Below, piece after piece: positions 17,631 to 26,797 of a DNA stretch of 64,000 nucleotides. Location: positions 53,760-117,759 of the forward strand of contig NZ_CVQP01000006.1 of assembly GCF_001040705.1 (NCBI RefSeq), written 5' to 3'. The notes under the pieces are model-generated. The model searched no databases. It saw only the letters and a program-made list of their open reading frames with translations, and was not told where the DNA came from. How positions within the stretch are numbered: position 1 is the stretch's first letter; every line of letters begins with the position of its first letter. The position numbers and the translations under genes are program-made. The stretch is from Rhodococcus sp. RD6.2 (GTDB lineage Bacteria; Actinomycetota; Actinomycetes; Mycobacteriales; Mycobacteriaceae).

Positions 17631-18359
17631 TCAGGCGGAGCGGTGTGCGGTGATCTTCTCCGACGCGACCCGGCGCTCGGTGCGCTCGGCGTCCTGGTCC
17701 GGGTTGGTCACCTGAACCAGGGACGCACCCGCCACCAGCGCCGCGAGCAGTCCGTCGAGCAGTTCGTCGGTCGTCGCCCAGTCCGTCGTCGACAGCACAC
17801 GGTCCTCGGCCGTGAAGCCCTGGCGTGCGGCCGAGTCGCTCGCAGCGGCGAGGACGTCTGCGACGGTCCGACCGTCCAGGGCGGGCGAGTCCGCAGGCGC
17901 GGCATCGGGAGTGAACTGGTCCCCGTGTACCCGCACCGAGGTTGCGTAGTCGGTGACGCCCAGCGGCAGATTCTCCACCGGACGCCCGAACGCGTCCAGG
18001 GACAGGACGGCCACCTCCGGGGCATCGGCGGATTCGTCCAGACGGTCGGCGGTGACGAGTGCGAGATCGGCATCGGGGTCCGGCTCGAGGACCACCTCCG
18101 TCCCCGCCCACCAGCAGCCGAGCAGAACCGCCGCCGTCTGCCAGTGCGCGGGCAGCAGCACCGACACCCGCGATCCCGGCAGCAGTCCGAACTCGTCACG
18201 GATGAGGTTGGCGGTCTTCGCCGCCCAGTTCGCGAGCGTCAGGGCGGACAGTTCGATCCGGGCGCCGGACGCGTCGTCGTACCACGTCACCCGCGGGCCT
18301 GCCGGGTCCCGCTTCATGATCGGATCGAGCAGGGCCACCGTGAGGTTGGGTGCTGCCAT
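17631..18359 (-). CDS. TIGR03089-family protein (AMP-binding-like)
   Basis: The 242-residue protein resembles the N-terminal part of adenylate-forming enzymes: VTWYDDASGARIELSALTLANWAAKTANLI and LPGSRVSVLLPAHWQTAAVLLGCWWAGTEVV. It lacks the rest of the ligase, so catalysis is doubtful. This matches the actinobacterial TIGR03089 family, which is found beside the LCP gene in mycobacteria (Rv3268, from memory). ATG at 18359 is used because an AAGGAG site lies upstream and the frame further upstream is merely the antisense of the next gene. No function is established. Confidence 0.82.
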   Translation of the reverse strand: MAAPNLTVALLDPIMKRDPAGPRVTWYDDASGARIELSALTLANWAAKTANLIRDEFGLLPGSRVSVLLPAHWQTAAVLLGCWWAGTEVVLEPDPDADLALVTADRLDESADAPEVAVLSLDAFGRPVENLPLGVTDYATSVRVHGDQFTPDAAPADSPALDGRTVADVLAAASDSAARQGFTAEDRVLSTTDWATTDELLDGLLAALVAGASLVQVTNPDQDAERTERRVASEKITAHRSA

Positions 18360-18388
18360 GGCGTTGCGGTGCTCCTTCGTGGCGAAAG

Positions 18389-19969
18389 TCAGTTGACGCA
18401 CTGTGGTCCGGTGCGGCCCGCGTCGATCGGCGGACCGGGCGGGGCAGGCGTCGGGCTGGTCCCCAGGTCGAGGATGTCGGATTCCGTGTAGCCGGAGGCG
18501 GCGTCCGTTCCCGGACCGTCGTACCCGGCCGCCAGCACCACCAGCACGGTGTCGCGGGCCACGGTGGAATCCTGCACCACCGGAAGGTCGCCGAGCGCCG
18601 CGGCCACCGACTTCGCGGACTCCGACTTCGGATCGGCCGCGTGGACCTCGCTCACCGAGACCGTGTCGCCGGTGTTGTTGCCGACGGTGCCAGGGGCGTA
18701 TCCCTTCGTGGCGAGCGCGTCGGACACCCGGCCGGCGAGGCCACCGACCCCGCTGTCGTTCGCGACGTCGACGGTGACTGTCGACGGATCCACCGTCGGC
18801 TCGGATTCGGATTCGGATTCGGACTCTTCGGATTCGTTCCCGGCGAGGCCCGACACGAAGGAGCGCACCGCGGTGGGGTCGACCTGGACGATGGACTCGC
18901 CGTAGTCGGTCATCGCGTTGATGTCGACGACCGGGATCGTCTGGAACTGGACCTGCCCGCCGGCGAGATTCTGCAGTTCCTTCGCGAAACCGATGACGTC
19001 CCAGTCCTCGTCCAGCACCACCGACCGCTGGACCGCGGAACTGAGCTGACCCAGCTTCCCCGGATTGCTGAGGGTCTTGGCGCTGAGCACCTCGTGCACG
19101 AGTGAGGCCATGTAGACCTGCTGACGCACGATCCGGTCGAGGTCGCCGCGCGGCAGTCCGTGCCGTTGCCGTACGAACGACAGGGCCTGTGCGCCGCTCA
19201 GGGTCTGCTCGCCTGCGGGGAAGTTGGCTCCCGACAGGGGCTCGTCGACGGCATCGTTGAGGCACACGTCGACGCCGCCGACCGCGTCGGTGAGCAGGAC
19301 GAAGCCGAGCAACCCGATCTCCGCGTAGTGGTCGACGGTGACACCGGTCAGGTTCGCGACCGACGAGATCAGTGCCTCCCGGCCCGCCTGCGTCGCCTCC
19401 TCTTCCGCGGTGGCGTCGTCGACGCCCTCGTCGAGCAGCTTCTGCTTCTCGGTGAGCTTCGTCGCCCCGAACGCCGCGTTCACCTTCGACATCCCGATTC
19501 CGGGGACCGCTACGTAGGAGTCGCGGGGAATGGAGATGGCGGTGGCGGATTCGCCGTTGCTGGGGATGCGGACCAGCACGATGGTGTCGGTGTTGTCGGC
19601 TTCGGCCTCACCGGCCCGCAGCGAATCGAGTTCCTGCTGACTCAGCGGGTTGCCGTGTGCGTCGGTGCGACTGTCGGTGCCGACGAGGAGCAGGTCGAGG
19701 GCTCCGTCCTTCATGCCTCCGAGCCCGAGCCGGGCGGTCGCGAGGTTCGACTCGAGCGCGTCGACGCTTCGCCAGGCGATGCCCGTCACGATGAGGACGA
19801 CCGCCGCGACGGCGGCCACCACGATCTGGACGGGGCGAGTCCGCCACGTCCCGGTGGCGGCGTCAACTTGCGCCGACCCGGCTGCGGCGACCTGCGCCGA
19901 CCCGGCAGGCGTGGATCCTCTCGATCCGGCGCCTCGCGTCCCGCCCTCCGCACGTCTGCGCGGTGGCAT
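18389..19969 (-). CDS. LytR-CpsA-Psr (LCP) family cell-wall ligase with LytR_C domain
   Basis: The 526-residue protein has a disordered basic cytosolic N-terminus, one membrane helix (about residues 48-67, VQIVVAAVAAVVLIVTGIAW), then the LCP catalytic domain with LLLVGTDSRTDAHGN, SIPRDSYVAVPGIGMSKVNAAF and ALSFVRQRHGLPRGDLDR, all around the pyrophosphate-binding arginines. An acidic Ser/Glu linker (about 395-410) leads to a C-terminal LytR_C domain. LCP enzymes attach arabinogalactan to peptidoglycan outside the membrane. The start is uncertain; ATGs at 20002 and 20074 are also in frame. The neighbours rmlD and wbbL make the linker sugar of the same polymer, which supports the role. Confidence 0.9.
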   Translation of the reverse strand: MPPRRRAEGGTRGAGSRGSTPAGSAQVAAAGSAQVDAATGTWRTRPVQIVVAAVAAVVLIVTGIAWRSVDALESNLATARLGLGGMKDGALDLLLVGTDSRTDAHGNPLSQQELDSLRAGEAEADNTDTIVLVRIPSNGESATAISIPRDSYVAVPGIGMSKVNAAFGATKLTEKQKLLDEGVDDATAEEEATQAGREALISSVANLTGVTVDHYAEIGLLGFVLLTDAVGGVDVCLNDAVDEPLSGANFPAGEQTLSGAQALSFVRQRHGLPRGDLDRIVRQQVYMASLVHEVLSAKTLSNPGKLGQLSSAVQRSVVLDEDWDVIGFAKELQNLAGGQVQFQTIPVVDINAMTDYGESIVQVDPTAVRSFVSGLAGNESEESESESESEPTVDPSTVTVDVANDSGVGGLAGRVSDALATKGYAPGTVGNNTGDTVSVSEVHAADPKSESAKSVAAALGDLPVVQDSTVARDTVLVVLAAGYDGPGTDAASGYTESDILDLGTSPTPAPPGPPIDAGRTGPQCVN

Positions 19970-20118
19970 GCTGTCCGGCAAACCTCGCCCCTCACACTTC
20001 ATCGACTGCTGTGTCCCGACCCCGACGCGCGTGGTCGTCCTGTGTCTCGACCCGTCAAGGCTACTCACGAACACCCGGTGTCCCGGGGACCGCGAACCGG
20101 CGTGCCAGACTTTTCGCT

Positions 20119-20976
20119 GTGATCAACATCCTCGTGACGGGCGCCGGTGGGCAACTCGGCGGCAATCTTCTGCGACGCGACGTCCCGGGCGTGTCGATTC
20201 GCGGGCTCACCTCGTCCGACCTCGACATCACCGACGCCGACGCCGTCCGGGACGCGGTCCGGCCGGGCGATGTCGTCCTGAACTGCGCCGCCTACACGGC
20301 GGTCGACGCTGCCGAGACGGACGAGGAGGCCGCGGCGGCAGTGAACGCGACCGGACCGAGGATCCTCGCGGAGGCGTCCGCACGGGTCGGCGCGCGACTG
20401 GTCCACGTGTCCACCGACTACGTGTTCCCGGGCGACGCGTCGACGCCCTACGAGGTGGACGACGCGACCGGACCCCGCACCGCCTATGGGCGCACCAAAC
20501 TGGCGGGGGAGCGTGCGGTTCTCGCCGCCGACCCGACGGCCGTCGTGGTGCGCACCGCCTGGGTCTACACCGGAACCGGCTCCGATTTCGTCGCGACCAT
20601 GCTGCGACTGCAGCGTGAGCGAGACACCGTCTCCGTCGTCGACGACCAGGTCGGGTCGCCGACGTTCGCCGGCGACCTGGCGGTCGGACTACTCGAACTC
20701 GCGATGCGGCCGCAGATTCGTGGTGTGCTGCACGCCACGAACGCGGGTCGGGCCACCTGGTTCGAACTCGCACGGGCGGTGTTCGCCGGCGTCGGTGCCG
20801 ATCCCGAGCGGGTCCGACCGTGCACGACCGCCGACTTTCCGAGGCCGGCGCCGCGACCCGCCTACTCGGTTCTCTCGTCGGCGGCATGGGAGCGGGCCGG
20901 GCTGACGCCGCTGCGTCCGTGGCCCGACGCGCTCGCCGATGCCCTGGCGGCGCTGCCACCCGCCGCGACCGACTAG
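20119..20976 (+). CDS. rmlD: dTDP-4-dehydrorhamnose reductase
   Basis: The 285-residue short-chain reductase carries out the last step of dTDP-L-rhamnose synthesis. It has the NADPH motif ILVTGAGGQLGGNLL at residues 3-17, the catalytic region VHVSTDYVFPG with YGRTKLAGE (Tyr and Lys), and VRTAWVYTG. The GTG at 20119 is chosen because the Rossmann strand starts immediately after it; longer frames run into the divergent LCP gene. Rhamnose is required in the linker between arabinogalactan and peptidoglycan. It is followed 10 nt later by the rhamnosyltransferase gene. Confidence 0.93.
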   Translation: MINILVTGAGGQLGGNLLRRDVPGVSIRGLTSSDLDITDADAVRDAVRPGDVVLNCAAYTAVDAAETDEEAAAAVNATGPRILAEASARVGARLVHVSTDYVFPGDASTPYEVDDATGPRTAYGRTKLAGERAVLAADPTAVVVRTAWVYTGTGSDFVATMLRLQRERDTVSVVDDQVGSPTFAGDLAVGLLELAMRPQIRGVLHATNAGRATWFELARAVFAGVGADPERVRPCTTADFPRPAPRPAYSVLSSAAWERAGLTPLRPWPDALADALAALPPAATD

Positions 20977-20986
20977 GGTTGGCCGA

Positions 20987-21865
20987 GTGAGTTCGCAGCT
21001 GGCCGTGGTGACGGTGACGTATTCGCCTGGTAAACATCTCCGGGAATTCCTCGAGACCCTCGAGGTCGCCACCGACCTGTCGACGCAGGTCATCCTGGCG
21101 GACAACGGTTCCACGGACGGTGAGCCGGAGGCCGCGGCCGCCGCCAACGACAACGTCCGACTGCTCCGCACCGGCGGAAACATCGGTTATGGCGGCGCAA
21201 TCAACCGCGCGGTCGCGGAGATCGATTCCGACGCCGAGTTCGTCGTCATCGCGAACCCGGACATTCGATGGGAAGCAGGATCGATCGACGAGCTGCTGAA
21301 GGCGGCGCAGCGGTGGCCGCGCGCGGGTGCGCTCGGTCCGCTGGTGCGTGAGCCGGACGGCACCGTGTACCCGTCGGCGCGCCACGTGCCGGGACTGGTG
21401 TCCGGCGCCGGGCACGCCGTGCTCGGCACGGTGTGGCCGTCGAATCCGTGGAGCACCCGGTACCGGCAGGAGGACGAGCAGATCTCGGAGCGCTCCGTCG
21501 GGTGGCTGTCGGGGTCGTGCCTACTGGTGCGTCGCGCCGCGTTCGACTCGATCGACGGATTCGACTCCCGCTACTTCATGTACATGGAGGACGTGGACCT
21601 CGGTGACCGGCTGGGGCGAGCTGGTTGGCACAACGTCTACGTTCCGACATCGGAAGTCACCCACGCGAAAGGTCATGCGGCGGGACGGCATCCGGAACTG
21701 ATGCTCCCCGCGCACCACGCGAGCGCGTACCGGTTCCAGGCGGACCGGCATCCGCACTGGTGGCAGGCACCCCTGCGATGGGCGCTGCGCGGCGGGCTGG
21801 CAGTGCGATCGAAACTGGCCGTCGCGGCGGCAACCCGAAGCCGAGCGAACGACGAAGGGAACTGA
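20987..21865 (+). CDS. wbbL: Rhamnosyltransferase of the arabinogalactan linker (GT2)
   Basis: The 292-residue family-2 glycosyltransferase has the nucleotide-sugar region LAVVTVTYSPGKHLREFL, ADNGSTDGEPEAAAAAN, the GNIGYGGAINRAVAE segment, VVIANPDIRWEAGS (DXD-like) and the acceptor motif SGSCLLVRRAAFDSIDGFDSRYFMYMEDVDLGDRLGRAGW. In mycobacteria WbbL transfers rhamnose from dTDP-rhamnose to the decaprenyl-linked GlcNAc. GTG at 20987 is preceded by TAGGGT (20974-20979), whose TAG is the stop codon of rmlD, so an internal leaderless promoter is possible. It is followed after one nucleotide by the GDP-mannose pyrophosphorylase gene. Confidence 0.92.
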   Translation: MSSQLAVVTVTYSPGKHLREFLETLEVATDLSTQVILADNGSTDGEPEAAAAANDNVRLLRTGGNIGYGGAINRAVAEIDSDAEFVVIANPDIRWEAGSIDELLKAAQRWPRAGALGPLVREPDGTVYPSARHVPGLVSGAGHAVLGTVWPSNPWSTRYRQEDEQISERSVGWLSGSCLLVRRAAFDSIDGFDSRYFMYMEDVDLGDRLGRAGWHNVYVPTSEVTHAKGHAAGRHPELMLPAHHASAYRFQADRHPHWWQAPLRWALRGGLAVRSKLAVAAATRSRANDEGN

Positions 21866-21866
21866 C

Positions 21867-22973
21867 ATGACGGTGACGAACGACGTCCCACAGACGCCGG
21901 ATGTCCAACCGGTTGATGCGGTGATTCTGGTGGGCGGCAAGGGAACCCGGCTCCGCCCGCTGACCCTCTCGGCGCCCAAGCCGATGCTGCCGACCGCGGG
22001 GCTGCCGTTCCTGACGCACCTGCTCGCGCGCATCAAGGCTGCGGGCATCACCCACGTCGTGCTCGGCACCTCCTTCAAGGCCGAGGTCTTCGAGGAGCAC
22101 TTCGGTGACGGCAGCGAGATGGGTCTCGAGATCGAGTACGTCACCGAGACCGAGCCGCTCGGCACCGGTGGCGGCATCCGCAACGTGCTGCCGAAGTTGC
22201 GCGCCGACAACGTGATCGTGTTCAACGGCGACGTCCTCGGCGGCACCGACCTCCGCGACGTCATCGCGTCCCACGACGCCCACGCCGCCGATGTCACCCT
22301 GCACCTCGTTCGCGTGAGTGACCCGCGAGCGTTCGGATGCGTCACCACGGACGAAGACGGCCGCGTCCTGGACTTCCTGGAGAAGACGCAGGATCCGCCG
22401 ACCGACCAGATCAACGCCGGGTGCTACGTGTTCAAGCGGGAGATCATCGAGAAGATCCCGACAGGTCGACCGGTGTCGGTGGAGCGCGAGGTGTTCCCCA
22501 GCCTCCTCGCGGACGGTCGGCGGGTGTTCGGCTTCGTCGACAGCTCGTACTGGCGTGACATGGGCACGCCCGAGGATTTCGTGCGCGGCTCCTCCGACCT
22601 GGTGCGCGGCGTCGCGCCCTCGCCCGCACTCGAGGGGCAGCGCGGAGAGTCGCTGGTGCACCCCGGTGCCGGTGTCGCGCCCGGCGCCGTGCTCATCGGC
22701 GGGACGGTCGTGGGACGCGGCGCGGAGGTCGGTGCCGGTGCGCGGCTCGACGGTGCCGTGGTGTTCGACGGCGCGGTCGTCGAGGCAGGCGCCACCGTCG
22801 AACGCTCGATCATCGGTTTCGGCGCCAGGATCGGGCCGCGAGCGCTGGTGCGCGACGCAGTGATCGGTGACGGCGCGGATGTCGGCGCCCGCTGCGAGCT
22901 GCTGCGCGGGGCGCGCGTGTGGCCCGGCGTCACGCTGCCCGACGGCGGGGTTCGCTTCTCCACCGACGTCTAG
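21867..22973 (+). CDS. manC: Mannose-1-phosphate guanylyltransferase (GDP-mannose pyrophosphorylase)
   Basis: The 368-residue enzyme has the nucleotidyltransferase signature VILVGGKGTRLRPLTLSAPKPMLPTAG at residues 13-39, FNGDVLGGTDL (metal site) and a C-terminal left-handed beta-helix of hexapeptide-like repeats (GAGVAPGAVLIGGTVVGRGAEVGAGARL). It makes GDP-mannose for lipoarabinomannan, phosphatidylinositol mannosides and glycoproteins. The mycobacterial orthologue Rv3264c is called manB or manC in different sources; the biochemical name is safer than the symbol. It starts one nucleotide after wbbL. A GTP rather than another NTP preference is inferred from family and context. Confidence 0.88.
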   Translation: MTVTNDVPQTPDVQPVDAVILVGGKGTRLRPLTLSAPKPMLPTAGLPFLTHLLARIKAAGITHVVLGTSFKAEVFEEHFGDGSEMGLEIEYVTETEPLGTGGGIRNVLPKLRADNVIVFNGDVLGGTDLRDVIASHDAHAADVTLHLVRVSDPRAFGCVTTDEDGRVLDFLEKTQDPPTDQINAGCYVFKREIIEKIPTGRPVSVEREVFPSLLADGRRVFGFVDSSYWRDMGTPEDFVRGSSDLVRGVAPSPALEGQRGESLVHPGAGVAPGAVLIGGTVVGRGAEVGAGARLDGAVVFDGAVVEAGATVERSIIGFGARIGPRALVRDAVIGDGADVGARCELLRGARVWPGVTLPDGGVRFSTDV

Positions 22974-22980
22974 GGGTGTG

Positions 22981-23002
22981 GCCCGGTCCGCTGTGACCGG
23001 GC
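22981..23002 (+). terminator. Small hairpin after manC
   Basis: GCCCGGTC (22981-22988) pairs with GACCGGGC (22995-23002) around a 6-nt loop, eight nucleotides after the manC stop. It is weaker than the other hairpins in the window and lies in the 51-nt gap before the SGNH gene, so it may only attenuate. Confidence 0.4.
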
Positions 23003-23024
23003 GCACGCTGGCAGGATCGATCGA

Positions 23025-23810
23025 GTGAGTGCGATCGCCCCTGTCTTTCACCGCTACGTCGCCCTCGGCGACTCGTTCACCGAAGGGCTGGGCGATCCGG
23101 CGCCGTCGCGGCCGAACCAGCTCCGTGGCTGGGCCGACCGCGTCGCCGAGCACCTCGCCACTCGCACCGACGACTTCGCGTACGCGAACCTCGCGGTCCG
23201 GGGGAAGCTGCTCGGTCAGGTCCTCGACGACCAATTGGACGCCGCGCTGGCGATGTCGCCCGACCTGGTGACGATCTACGCGGGCGGCAACGACCTGATG
23301 CGCCCGTCCGTCGACATCGACGCTCTTGTCACCCGCTACGACGACGCCGTCGGAAAACTCACCGCTGCAGGCGCGACCGTCGCGATCTGGACCGCCTACG
23401 ACGCGGGCTGGGACGCGGTGTTCCGGGTCCTGCGGGGACGCACCGCCATCTACAACGAACTGGTCCGTGAGGTCGCCGAACGACACGGCGCGACCCTGGT
23501 CGACTTCTGGCGGTTCGACGGCTACGACGACGACCGGATGTGGGACTGGGACCGTCTCCACATGTCCACGGCCGGACACCAGCGGATGGCCGTCGAGGTA
23601 CTCGATGCGCTCGCGGTGCCCCACGACCTCACGGGGCCGGACCTCGGCGCCGCGCCCCTCCGCAGCCGCGCCGAACAGAAGAAGATCAACTCGACGTGGC
23701 GCCGCGAGTTCCTGCTGCCCTGGTTCGGTCGACGCCTGACCGGCAGGTCGTCCGGCGACGACGTCACCGCACGCAGGCCCGTCCTCGCGCCGATCTCCGC
23801 CACTGACTGA
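23025..23810 (+). CDS. SGNH/GDSL-family hydrolase
   Basis: The 261-residue protein has the SGNH block I YVALGDSFTEGLGDP at about residues 10-24 (nucleophile Ser), block III GGNDLMRPSVD (Asn), and block V WDWDRLHMSTAGHQRMA, where Asp and His complete the triad. It has no signal peptide, so it is probably cytosolic; an esterase or lipase acting on acyl groups is likely but the substrate is unknown. The C-terminal 35 residues are basic and extend beyond the usual fold. GTG at 23025 fits the start of the domain. It is co-directional with manC and ends in a palindromic element shared with a convergent gene. Confidence 0.9.
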   Translation: MSAIAPVFHRYVALGDSFTEGLGDPAPSRPNQLRGWADRVAEHLATRTDDFAYANLAVRGKLLGQVLDDQLDAALAMSPDLVTIYAGGNDLMRPSVDIDALVTRYDDAVGKLTAAGATVAIWTAYDAGWDAVFRVLRGRTAIYNELVREVAERHGATLVDFWRFDGYDDDRMWDWDRLHMSTAGHQRMAVEVLDALAVPHDLTGPDLGAAPLRSRAEQKKINSTWRREFLLPWFGRRLTGRSSGDDVTARRPVLAPISATD

Positions 23811-23843
23811 CCCACCCTGCCCCGGCCGCCCGCCCTCGATTTC

Positions 23844-23896
23844 TTCCTGAATGGCCCATTCATTCGGTCCAACTGAATGAATGGGCCATTCAGGAA
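23844..23896. repeat. Dispersed palindromic element, copy 1 (also a bidirectional terminator)
   Basis: A perfect 22-bp stem has arms 23844-23865 (TTCCTGAATGGCCCATTC...) and 23875-23896 with a 9-nt loop. It lies between the convergent SGNH and Nudix genes. Almost the same sequence recurs at 60797-60858, again between convergent genes, so it is a repeated element and not just a local hairpin. Confidence 0.8.
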
Positions 23897-23910
23897 CCGG
23901 GGCGGAGCCC

Positions 23911-24459
23911 TCAGCGCAGGCGGGCGAGGGCGACGAGGTGGTCGATCGTGTCCCGCTCGGCGGTGTCGGGGAGGGCGTCGACGGGCCACCAGCGCAGGTC
24001 GTCCGACTCGTCACTGCGGACGGGCTGGGCGCCGACCGGCGCCCACACCAGGAACCGCAGGTCGAGGTGCCGGGTCGGCTTCCCCAGTGAACAGGTGATG
24101 GGGTGGGTGTGCGCGGACAGCAATGTCGGGTCGATTCGCAGGCCGGCGATTCCCGACTCCTCGGTGGCTTCGCGCAGTGCGGCGTCGACGACGGTGTCGT
24201 CGGACGGTTCGCAGTGCCCCCCGAGCTGAATCCACCTGCCCACCTTGGGATGCAGAGTGAGCAGCACCTGCTCGGCATCCTCGGTGATCACCAGCGACGA
24301 TGCGGTGATGTGTCCCGGCTCGTGCTCGCGCAGGCACCCGCGCGGGGACGCGTCCAGGAACGCGAGCATCGTGTGCCGCAACGACTCGTCGGCCTCGTTC
24401 GGCGTCTGCCACTCCGTCAGCGCCACCCGCGCGGACGCGTGCAGGGACTGTGCGGTCAC
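23911..24459 (-). CDS. Nudix hydrolase coupled to the F420 operon
   Basis: The 182-residue protein has a Nudix fold with the box region [26 protein letters not shown] at about residues 79-104; the REATEESGI core is intact, while the first part deviates from GX5E by carrying Asp for Glu. Nudix enzymes hydrolyse nucleoside diphosphates linked to another moiety, using a metal held by the box. The GTG at 24459 overlaps the fbiB stop codon as GTGA, so translation is coupled to fbiB. That coupling suggests a role in F420 or nucleotide-cofactor metabolism, for example cleaning up by-products, but there is no direct evidence for this. Confidence 0.85.
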   Translation of the reverse strand: MTAQSLHASARVALTEWQTPNEADESLRHTMLAFLDASPRGCLREHEPGHITASSLVITEDAEQVLLTLHPKVGRWIQLGGHCEPSDDTVVDAALREATEESGIAGLRIDPTLLSAHTHPITCSLGKPTRHLDLRFLVWAPVGAQPVRSDESDDLRWWPVDALPDTAERDTIDHLVALARLR

Positions 24460-25823
24460 AGTTCCACCAGCAGTTCACCGGGCGTCACCGGCGGACGCGG
24501 CGTCAGCGGCTCGGTCGGATGGCCGATCGCCACCGCTCCGAGCGGCCGCCAGTCGCCGTCCAGGCCGAGTTCGGCGCGCACCACGTCCGGTGCGAAGATC
24601 GTCGACCCGATCCAGCAACTGCCGATGCCCCTGGTGGCCAGCGCGACCAGCAGGCCCTGGACCGCGGCGCCCGCGGCAACGGTGAACATGGTCTGCTCGG
24701 ACGAGGTGCGCGCGGCGTCCGGGTAGGTGTGTGCGCCGTCGGGGACGCAGAACGGGATCACCACCTCCGGTGCGTCGAACAGGATGTTGCCGCGGTCCAG
24801 GCGTGCGGTGATCGCGGCGTCGTCCAGTCCGTCGGCGGTGAGGTCGGCGCGCCACTTCTCCCGCATCGCGGTCAGCAGGCGGCTGCGCACCTCGGGAGTG
24901 CGCACCCACACGAACCGGACCGGCCGGGTGTGGTGCGGTGCGGGTGCGGTCAATGCCTCCGCGATCGAGTCGCGTATCGACTGCGGCTCGACGGGTTCCG
25001 GTGCAAAGGCGCGTATCGACCGACGGAGCAGCAGGGCCTCGCCGCGTCCCCGCTCGATCGCCTCGTTCGCGCCGAGCCAGAACAGGTCCTCCTCGCCTCG
25101 CCGGATCAGGTCCGACGCGCTGGAGCCGTCGTCGGTGAGCGCGATACCCCGCGCGACGGCGACCGGCATGCCGCCGGTCTTGCCCTTGACCAGATCGCCC
25201 GCGGCGGCGAGTTCGTCGGCGACCGCGACCGACGTCACGAGCAGTTCGTTGCCCTGGGCGTCGACCGATCCGGCGTAGCCGTGCAGGACCGGCAGCCCGG
25301 CGGACCCGATCGCGGCGTCCGTCTGTCCGTTTCGCCATGCCCGGCCCATCGTGTCCGTCACCACCACGGCGACGGTCACCCCGAGCAGGTCGTGCAGCCG
25401 TGCCCGCAGATCCCGCGCGCTCGCGTCGGGGTCCTCGGGGAGCAGGGCGAGTTCGGCCGGGTGCACGTTGGATCCGTCGATGCCGGAGGCCGCCTGCACG
25501 ATCCCGAGACGGTTCTCGGTGATGAGGGTGCGGCCCTTGCGGGCGAGCACGCGGACGGACTCCTGGTCGACGAGCACTCGGCGTGCCGCGTCCCTGGCTT
25601 CGGGGTCGGTGGGGGAGGGCACGATTCGGCCCTCGACCTTCGAGACGATCTTGCTGGTGACGATCAGCACGTCGCCGTTGCGAAGCCACGGTGCCGCGGA
25701 AGCGAGCGCTCCGGCGAGGTCGTCGCCGGGACGGAACTCGGGGAGCCCCGGAACGGGCAGGATCTCGATTCCGCCGCCCGCGCCGTGGTCACCCGCGTGC
25801 TCCGGCGCAGCGCCCTCTGTCAT
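24456..25823 (-). CDS. fbiB: Coenzyme F420:L-glutamate ligase / dehydro-F420 reductase, bifunctional
   Basis: The 455-residue protein has an N-terminal CofE-like ligase domain (about 1-250) with [35 protein letters not shown] and [20 protein letters not shown]. The C-terminal nitroreductase-like FMN domain (about 265-455) begins [12 protein letters not shown] and contains [23 protein letters not shown]. In mycobacteria FbiB adds the poly-gamma-glutamate tail and reduces dehydro-F420-0. ATG at 25823 overlaps the fbiA stop as ATGA; the long upstream extension of the frame lies in fbiA and is rejected. The presence of fbiA-fbiB implies F420-dependent enzymes in the cell. Confidence 0.95.
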   Translation of the reverse strand: MTEGAAPEHAGDHGAGGGIEILPVPGLPEFRPGDDLAGALASAAPWLRNGDVLIVTSKIVSKVEGRIVPSPTDPEARDAARRVLVDQESVRVLARKGRTLITENRLGIVQAASGIDGSNVHPAELALLPEDPDASARDLRARLHDLLGVTVAVVVTDTMGRAWRNGQTDAAIGSAGLPVLHGYAGSVDAQGNELLVTSVAVADELAAAGDLVKGKTGGMPVAVARGIALTDDGSSASDLIRRGEEDLFWLGANEAIERGRGEALLLRRSIRAFAPEPVEPQSIRDSIAEALTAPAPHHTRPVRFVWVRTPEVRSRLLTAMREKWRADLTADGLDDAAITARLDRGNILFDAPEVVIPFCVPDGAHTYPDAARTSSEQTMFTVAAGAAVQGLLVALATRGIGSCWIGSTIFAPDVVRAELGLDGDWRPLGAVAIGHPTEPLTPRPPVTPGELLVEL

Positions 25824-26797
25824 AGGGTCACTCCGGCGAGATCCAGTGCTGCACGGGCCATTTCGGCGGTGGTGTCGGGATCGGTCATCAGGAGTGGGAC
25901 GGCGCGCACCGCCACGCCGGGCACGTCCGCGGTGTCGGTGTCGTGAATGAGCCAGCCGTCGAGGATCCCGGTTGCCGACCGCGCGCCGTAGTGTCGGCCG
26001 ACGGCCTCGGCCGACGTCTCGACGCCGATCACCTCCAGGCATTCGTCAGCCATGCCGCGCAAGGGCTTTCCGTCGATGACGGGGGAGAGGCCGATCACCT
26101 TCGCCCGGCCGGTGCGCAGTGCGCCGCGGACGCCGGGGACGGCGAGGATCGCGCCGATGCTCACCACCGGGTTCGACGGGGCGAGGAGGACCACGTCGGC
26201 CTCCTCGAGCGCTTCGACGACCCCGGGCGCCGGCTTCGCCGTGTCCGCTCCGATGTGGGCGAAGCTGTGCGTGGGGATCTGCGCGCGGTGACGTACCCAC
26301 CACTCCTGGAAGTGGATGGCGCGCTGCTCGCCGTCGTCCGGGTCGGTCACGACGACGTGCGTCTCGCTGCGGTCGTCCGTGACGGGGAGCAGTCGAACAC
26401 CTGGTTGCCACCGGTTGCACAGTGCTTCCGTGACGGCGGACAGGGGGTATCCGGTGCGCAGCATCTGCGTGCGGATGAGGTGGGTTGCGATGTCCCGGTC
26501 GCCGAGGCCGAACCAATCCGGTTTGGCGCCGTAAGCGGCCAGTTCCTCCTTGGCGTTCCAGGTTTCCCCGACGTGGCCCCATCCGCGTTCGGGGTCGATG
26601 CCGCCGCCGAGGGTGTACATGCACGTGTCGAGATCGGGGCAGATCCGCAGGCCGTGCATCCACACGTCGTCGCCCACGTTGACCACCGCGGTGATCTCGT
26701 GCTCTTCCGCTGCCGAATCGGACTGGGCGAGCAGGCTCCGCACTCCCTGGAGGAAACGCGCGCCACCGACACCACCGACCAAAACTGTGACCTTCAC
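25820..26797 (-). CDS. fbiA: 2-phospho-L-lactate/enolpyruvate transferase (F420 synthesis)
   Basis: The 325-residue protein is a CofD/FbiA family member. It starts [22 protein letters not shown] and continues with [29 protein letters not shown], the Fo-binding region, and [23 protein letters not shown]. It transfers phosphoenolpyruvate (or phospholactate) from its GDP or GTP adduct to Fo, forming dehydro-F420-0 or F420-0. GTG at 26797 follows TACCCT (minus strand, 26811-26806) by eight nucleotides, so the transcript is probably leaderless. The frame upstream of this start has no family similarity. Confidence 0.95.
   Translation of the reverse strand: MKVTVLVGGVGGARFLQGVRSLLAQSDSAAEEHEITAVVNVGDDVWMHGLRICPDLDTCMYTLGGGIDPERGWGHVGETWNAKEELAAYGAKPDWFGLGDRDIATHLIRTQMLRTGYPLSAVTEALCNRWQPGVRLLPVTDDRSETHVVVTDPDDGEQRAIHFQEWWVRHRAQIPTHSFAHIGADTAKPAPGVVEALEEADVVLLAPSNPVVSIGAILAVPGVRGALRTGRAKVIGLSPVIDGKPLRGMADECLEVIGVETSAEAVGRHYGARSATGILDGWLIHDTDTADVPGVAVRAVPLLMTDPDTTAEMARAALDLAGVTL

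Noticed and set aside
18800-18840. GATTCG repeats in the LCP gene
   Set aside because: They encode the acidic Ser-Glu linker between the LCP and LytR_C domains and are a normal low-complexity coding repeat.
17631-19265. 544-residue minus-strand frame covering the TIGR03089 gene and part of the LCP gene
   Set aside because: Only its last 242 residues resemble a protein; the upstream part is an Arg-rich shadow of the LCP gene in another frame.
18389-20074. Longer N-terminus of the LCP protein (frame open to 20074)
   Set aside because: The added 35 residues have no family support. The ATG at 19969 keeps the basic tail and membrane helix; it remains uncertain, and 20002 is also possible.
21657-24278. 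873-residue minus-strand frame across manC and the SGNH gene
   Set aside because: Antisense shadow with no domain; it crosses clear plus-strand genes and a palindromic element.
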